Shown here piece by piece: positions 61,136 to 64,000 of a stretch of 64,000 nucleotides of DNA; position 1 is the stretch's first letter; every line of letters starts with the position of its first letter. The notes beneath the pieces are model-generated. The model did not search any database and had not been told where the DNA came from. It saw nothing but the letters and a program-made list of their open reading frames with translations. The stretch comes from Deinococcus gobiensis I-0 (GTDB lineage: Bacteria > Deinococcota > Deinococci > Deinococcales > Deinococcaceae), in assembly GCF_000252445.1 (NCBI RefSeq), contig NC_017790.1:1160501-1224500 (forward strand), read 5' to 3'. The position numbers and the translations under genes are program-made.

Positions 61136-62535
61136 GTGCCCCCCTCAGCGTCCTCCCCTGTGGTCCCGAACGGCTGGCGCACCTTCCTGTGGCTGTGGGG
61201 TCGCAGGCCCTGAGCGTGCTAGGGGGTGGCCTGAGCGCCTTCGCCATGAACATCTACCTGACCCAGACGCGCTTTCCGCTGGAAGCGCAGCGGGCCGACC
61301 TCGCGGCGGCGCTGGCGCTGACTGGCCTGGGCGCGGTGCTGGCGACGCTGCTGGGGGTGCCGCTGGCCGGGGCGCTGGCCGACCGCTGGGACCGGCGGCG
61401 CATGATGCTCGCGGCCGATCTGCTGGGGGCCTCGCTGCTGGCCCTGCTGGTGCTGGCGGTCACGCTGGGAACGCCGCCCCTGTGGCTGCTGGTCGCGTTC
61501 TCGGCGGTGCAGGGGCTGACGGGGGCCTTTCACGGGTCCGCCTTCGACACGAGTTACCGCACGCTGGTCCCGGAGGCGCAGCTGCCGCGCGCCAATGGCC
61601 TGATGCAGACCCTCTGGAGCCTGTCGGGCCTGCTGAGCCCGGCGCTCGCCGCGCTGCTGGTCGGGCTGCCTGCCCTGGCGCGCGCGGCCAGCGGCCCCCT
61701 GGCCCAGACGCCCCTGGCCGGGCTGCGCGACGGGGTGCCGCTGGCGCTGGGCCTCGACGCCCTGTCGTTCCTGCTGGCCGCGCTGGTGGTGTGGCGACTG
61801 CGCATTCCGACCCCGCCGCGCCGCGACCTCGTGGCGGCGGCGCGGCGGCCCACGCTGGCCCAGGACATGCGTTTCGGCTGGGGGTTCATCTTCCGGCGGC
61901 CCGCGCTGCTGCACCTGTTGCTGACCTTCGCCGCGATGAATCTGCTGACCAGCGGCGTCGGGGTCGTCCATCCGCTGCTCGTGCGCTTCACGCTGGTCCC
62001 CGATCTCGCGGCGCGTGGGGTCAGCCAGGAGGCGGCGCTGGCGACCCTGTGGACCGCCATGAGCGCGGGCGGCCTGTGCGGCGGCCTGCTCGTCAGTGCC
62101 TGGGGTGGGCTGAGGCGCCGCCGGGTGCTGGGGGTTCTGGTGCCGATGGTGCTGGCCGGAGCCGCTCAGGGCGTGGGCGGCGCGGCAGGTACGCTGCCGC
62201 TGACGGCGGCGGCCATCGCGGCCTTCGGCGTCATGACCCCGGTGCTGAACGCGCACTCGCAGAGCATCTGGCAGTCGCGGGTGCCCGCCGAGATGCAGGG
62301 CCGCGTGTTCAGTTCCCGCCGCCTGATCGCGCAGTTCACCGCGCCTGTCAGCACGGCGCTCGCCGGGGTCCTGGCCGCGCGGCTCGCGCCCGGGAGCCTG
62401 CTGGTCGGGTCGGGCCTGCTGATCGTGGTGGTGAGCGGCCTGCAACTCCTGAATCCGGTGCTGCGCCGCGTGGACGAGCCTGGGGCGGACCCGGCAGTAG
62501 AGGGGCCGGTGCCCGGGGCCGCCCCCCAGCCCTAG
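61136..62535 (+). CDS. MFS transporter with an apparent 5' frameshift
   Basis: A GTG at 61136, 7 nt after TACGCT, reads [22 protein letters not shown] and then meets a stop (frame 2). The remaining transporter continues in frame 1 as [20 protein letters not shown] through ~11 TM helices ([15 protein letters not shown] in loop 2-3, [64 protein letters not shown]) to 62535. Adding one G in the GGGG run 61197-61200 joins the frames into a normal first helix. Otherwise translation must begin at GTG 61189 or 61195. Family resembles macrolide-efflux/enterobactin-exporter-like MFS. Confidence 0.75.
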
Positions 62536-62554
62536 GCCCGGCCCGCAGCTCCGG

Positions 62555-63091
62555 CTACTTGCCGCCCGGCAAGGTCTGAAGGGTCTGGACCGGCAGCGCC
62601 AGCCCGCTGTCCGCCTGACCGAAGGCCGCCAGGACGCCGGTCAATTGGCCCCCGGCCCGCTCGACCAGCCGCGCGAGCGCCAGCGCCGTCCCGCCCGAGG
62701 CGATCACGTCCTGCACGATGGCGACCCGCCTGCCCCGCAGCCGCTCGGCGTGCGGCCCGTCGAGCCACAGCGTCTCGGTCACGCCCAGGGACATGCTGGG
62801 CACCTCCTGAATCAGGGGCGACTGCATGTAGGTGCGGCGTTTCTTGCGTGCGGCCACGTAGGGCAGGCCGCTGCGGTCGCTCAGCTCGTGCGCCAGCGGC
62901 AGCGAGTTGGTCACGGCCGTCAGCAGCACCTCGGTGCCCGGCGGGATCAGGGGCAGCAGCGCTCCGGCCACCGCGTTCGTGAGTTCGCTGTCCCCGATGA
63001 ATTCGACCAGGGGCACGCGCCCGGCATTGCCGACCCGCACCGTGGGAAGCTCGCGCCGGACACCGCCGACCGTAATGCTCAGATTGTCCAT
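62555..63091 (-). CDS. Phosphoribosyltransferase (adenine/purine PRTase-like)
   Basis: 178 aa. PRPP-binding motif [18 protein letters not shown] (usual D-D replaced by Q-D), pyrophosphate loop [14 protein letters not shown] and [10 protein letters not shown] flexible loop. The layout is that of adenine/xanthine phosphoribosyltransferases. The Q-for-D change in the PRPP loop is unusual and may affect metal binding or substrate. Leaderless: TACCCT 6 nt before the ATG. Confidence 0.82.
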   Translation of the reverse strand: MDNLSITVGGVRRELPTVRVGNAGRVPLVEFIGDSELTNAVAGALLPLIPPGTEVLLTAVTNSLPLAHELSDRSGLPYVAARKKRRTYMQSPLIQEVPSMSLGVTETLWLDGPHAERLRGRRVAIVQDVIASGGTALALARLVERAGGQLTGVLAAFGQADSGLALPVQTLQTLPGGK

Positions 63092-63097
63092 GGCCCC

Positions 63098-63103
63098 AGG
63101 GTA
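63098..63103 (-). promoter_or_regulatory. -10 element of the phosphoribosyltransferase gene
   Basis: TACCCT on the minus strand, 6 nt upstream of the ATG at 63091. Confidence 0.5.
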
Positions 63104-63140
63104 ATACGCGCCCTGCCCGGAACCTGTCAGGCCCCTGTGG

Positions 63141-63803
63141 TCAGCCGACCTCTTTGGGTCCTTTCAGGCCGCTGCGGCCCTCGCGCCCGCGCAGCACGTC
63201 CGCCACGTCGGCGGGCGAGACTCCCACTTCGGCCAGGGCGAACAGCGTGTGGAACAGCAGGTCGGCGGCCTCGGTCGCCAGCTCGGCGCGGTCGCCGTTC
63301 TTGGCGGCCAAGAGCACTTCGCCCGCCTCCTCGCTGATCTTCTTCAGGACCCGGTCCAGGCCCCCGGCGTGCAGGCGCGCCACGTAGCTGTTTTCGGGCA
63401 GGGTGGCGAGGCGCTCGGTGATGGTCGCGTAGACGCGCTCCAGCGCGCCGTCCAGACCGTGGTCGCCCGTATCCTGCGCGGGCATCAGCGGCCTGTGGAA
63501 GCACGAATACTCGCCGGTGTGGCAGGCCGGGCCGGTCTGGACGACGCGGTACAGCACGCTGTCGCCGTCGCAGTCGAGCTCCACGCCGACCACCTGCTGG
63601 GTGTGGCCGCTGGTCGCGCCCTTGATCCACTGCTCGGCGCGTGAGCGGCTGTAGTAGGTCGCCTCGCGGGTGGCGAGGGTGCGTTCCAGCGCGGCGCGGT
63701 CGGCATAGGCCTGCATCAGGACCGCGCCGCTGCGGGCATCCTGGGTCACGACCGGAATCAGGCCGCGGTCGTCGAACTTGAGTTGGGACAGGTCAGGAGT
63801 CAT
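63141..63803 (-). CDS. hisI: Bifunctional phosphoribosyl-AMP cyclohydrolase / phosphoribosyl-ATP pyrophosphatase
   Basis: 220 aa fusion (HisIE). The N-terminal cyclohydrolase carries [23 protein letters not shown] and metal ligands in DCDGDSVLY and CHTGEYSCF; the C-terminal pyrophosphatase has [21 protein letters not shown] and [18 protein letters not shown]. It performs steps 2 and 3 of histidine synthesis. Same strand as hisF 57 nt upstream, so likely co-transcribed. Confidence 0.95.
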   Translation of the reverse strand: MTPDLSQLKFDDRGLIPVVTQDARSGAVLMQAYADRAALERTLATREATYYSRSRAEQWIKGATSGHTQQVVGVELDCDGDSVLYRVVQTGPACHTGEYSCFHRPLMPAQDTGDHGLDGALERVYATITERLATLPENSYVARLHAGGLDRVLKKISEEAGEVLLAAKNGDRAELATEAADLLFHTLFALAEVGVSPADVADVLRGREGRSGLKGPKEVG

Positions 63804-63860
63804 GGCTACCTCGGGCAGAAGAAGGGGAAAAGGAAAAAAGAGCGGCGGGAGAGGGCCCGC

Positions 63861-64000
63861 TCAGCCGGCCGGCCACTCGGGGCGTACGGGCAGCCCCTCG
63901 CCGTGCAGGTACGCCTTGACCTGCGGCACGGTCAGCTCGCCGAAATGAAAGACGCTGGCGGCCAGGGCGGCGTCGGCCAGACCCACCGTGAGCACGTCGC
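63861..64000 (-). CDS. hisF: Imidazole glycerol phosphate synthase subunit HisF (C-terminal part, cut by window edge)
   Basis: The last ~45 codons: [38 protein letters not shown], the conserved HisF C-terminus (DAALAAS.FHFGE). The N-terminus lies beyond the window. Ends 57 nt before hisIE, giving the order hisF-hisIE. Confidence 0.92.
   Translation of the reverse strand, partial: DVLTVGLADAALAASVFHFGELTVPQVKAYLHGEGLPVRPEWPAG

Overview
The window is very GC-rich (about 70% by eye), gene-dense chromosomal DNA with a Deinococcus flavour. The signs are a lysine/alanine/proline-rich tail on the primary sigma factor, futalosine-pathway menaquinone synthesis (mqnD), a prokaryotic kynurenine pathway, an archaeal-type LeuC/LeuD pair, and very many genes whose start codon lies 5-8 nt downstream of a TANNNT -10 box (leaderless mRNAs, known to be common in Deinococcus). 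No phage, insertion sequence, CRISPR array or rRNA operon is visible. The genus is an inference from gene content; the species is not identified.

Layout. 1-8.9 kb, mostly minus strand: a beta-lactamase-fold hydrolase (cut by the edge), zapE with an S4-domain protein, an aldo/keto reductase, three secreted proteins (one repetitive and apparently frameshifted), a two-component pair and a small unknown protein. 9-10.8 kb, plus: an orphan ParA with a small basic partner, and gluQ. 10.8-16.1 kb: a dispersed repeat, the tryptophan catabolic operon kynU-kynA headed by a 33-codon leader ORF with tandem Trp codons, a histidine phosphatase, and divergent trpBA. 16.3-20.7 kb: a sugar-efflux-like MFS transporter divergent from a metallo-hydrolase, and a large lipoprotein. 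20.8-26 kb: leucine biosynthesis (leuC, a LysE exporter, an unknown 418-aa protein, leuD, leuB) behind a leucine leader peptide and attenuator. 26.1-37 kb: second repeat copy, MocR regulator, RluA pseudouridine synthase, a YgiB/YgiC-like pair, Nudix, prfA (with its own upstream leader ORF), hom, a strongly structured non-coding segment, an aldo/keto reductase and an RsmC-like methyltransferase. 37.3-42.8 kb: rpoD, then a DUF4129-like/MoxR/DUF58 operon. 43-51 kb: mnmE, an ABC exporter, sodC, mqnD, a Nudix-ribF operon and dgt. 51.1-51.3 kb: a complete tRNA-Ile(GAT) unit with promoter and terminator. 51.3-64 kb: an Asp23/FakA-like/lipoprotein operon, M17 aminopeptidase, a GGDEF-GAF-HD-GYP protein, a ParB-like protein, DMT transporter, a molybdopterin oxidoreductase, a mismatch glycosylase, GNAT, a frameshifted MFS transporter, a phosphoribosyltransferase, and hisIE-hisF (cut by the edge).

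The most notable content is a set of very short ORFs placed exactly 6 nt after a -10 box and just ahead of, or overlapping, regulated genes. They are a Leu-rich peptide with a convincing terminator/antiterminator before leuC, a Trp-Trp peptide before the kynurenine operon, a 25-codon ORF whose TGA overlaps the prfA start, and a 6-codon ORF whose TGA overlaps an MFS start. Together they suggest leaderless leader peptides as a control strategy here. A 280-nt structured segment at 34.5-34.8 kb and two probable single-base frameshifts also deserve attention.
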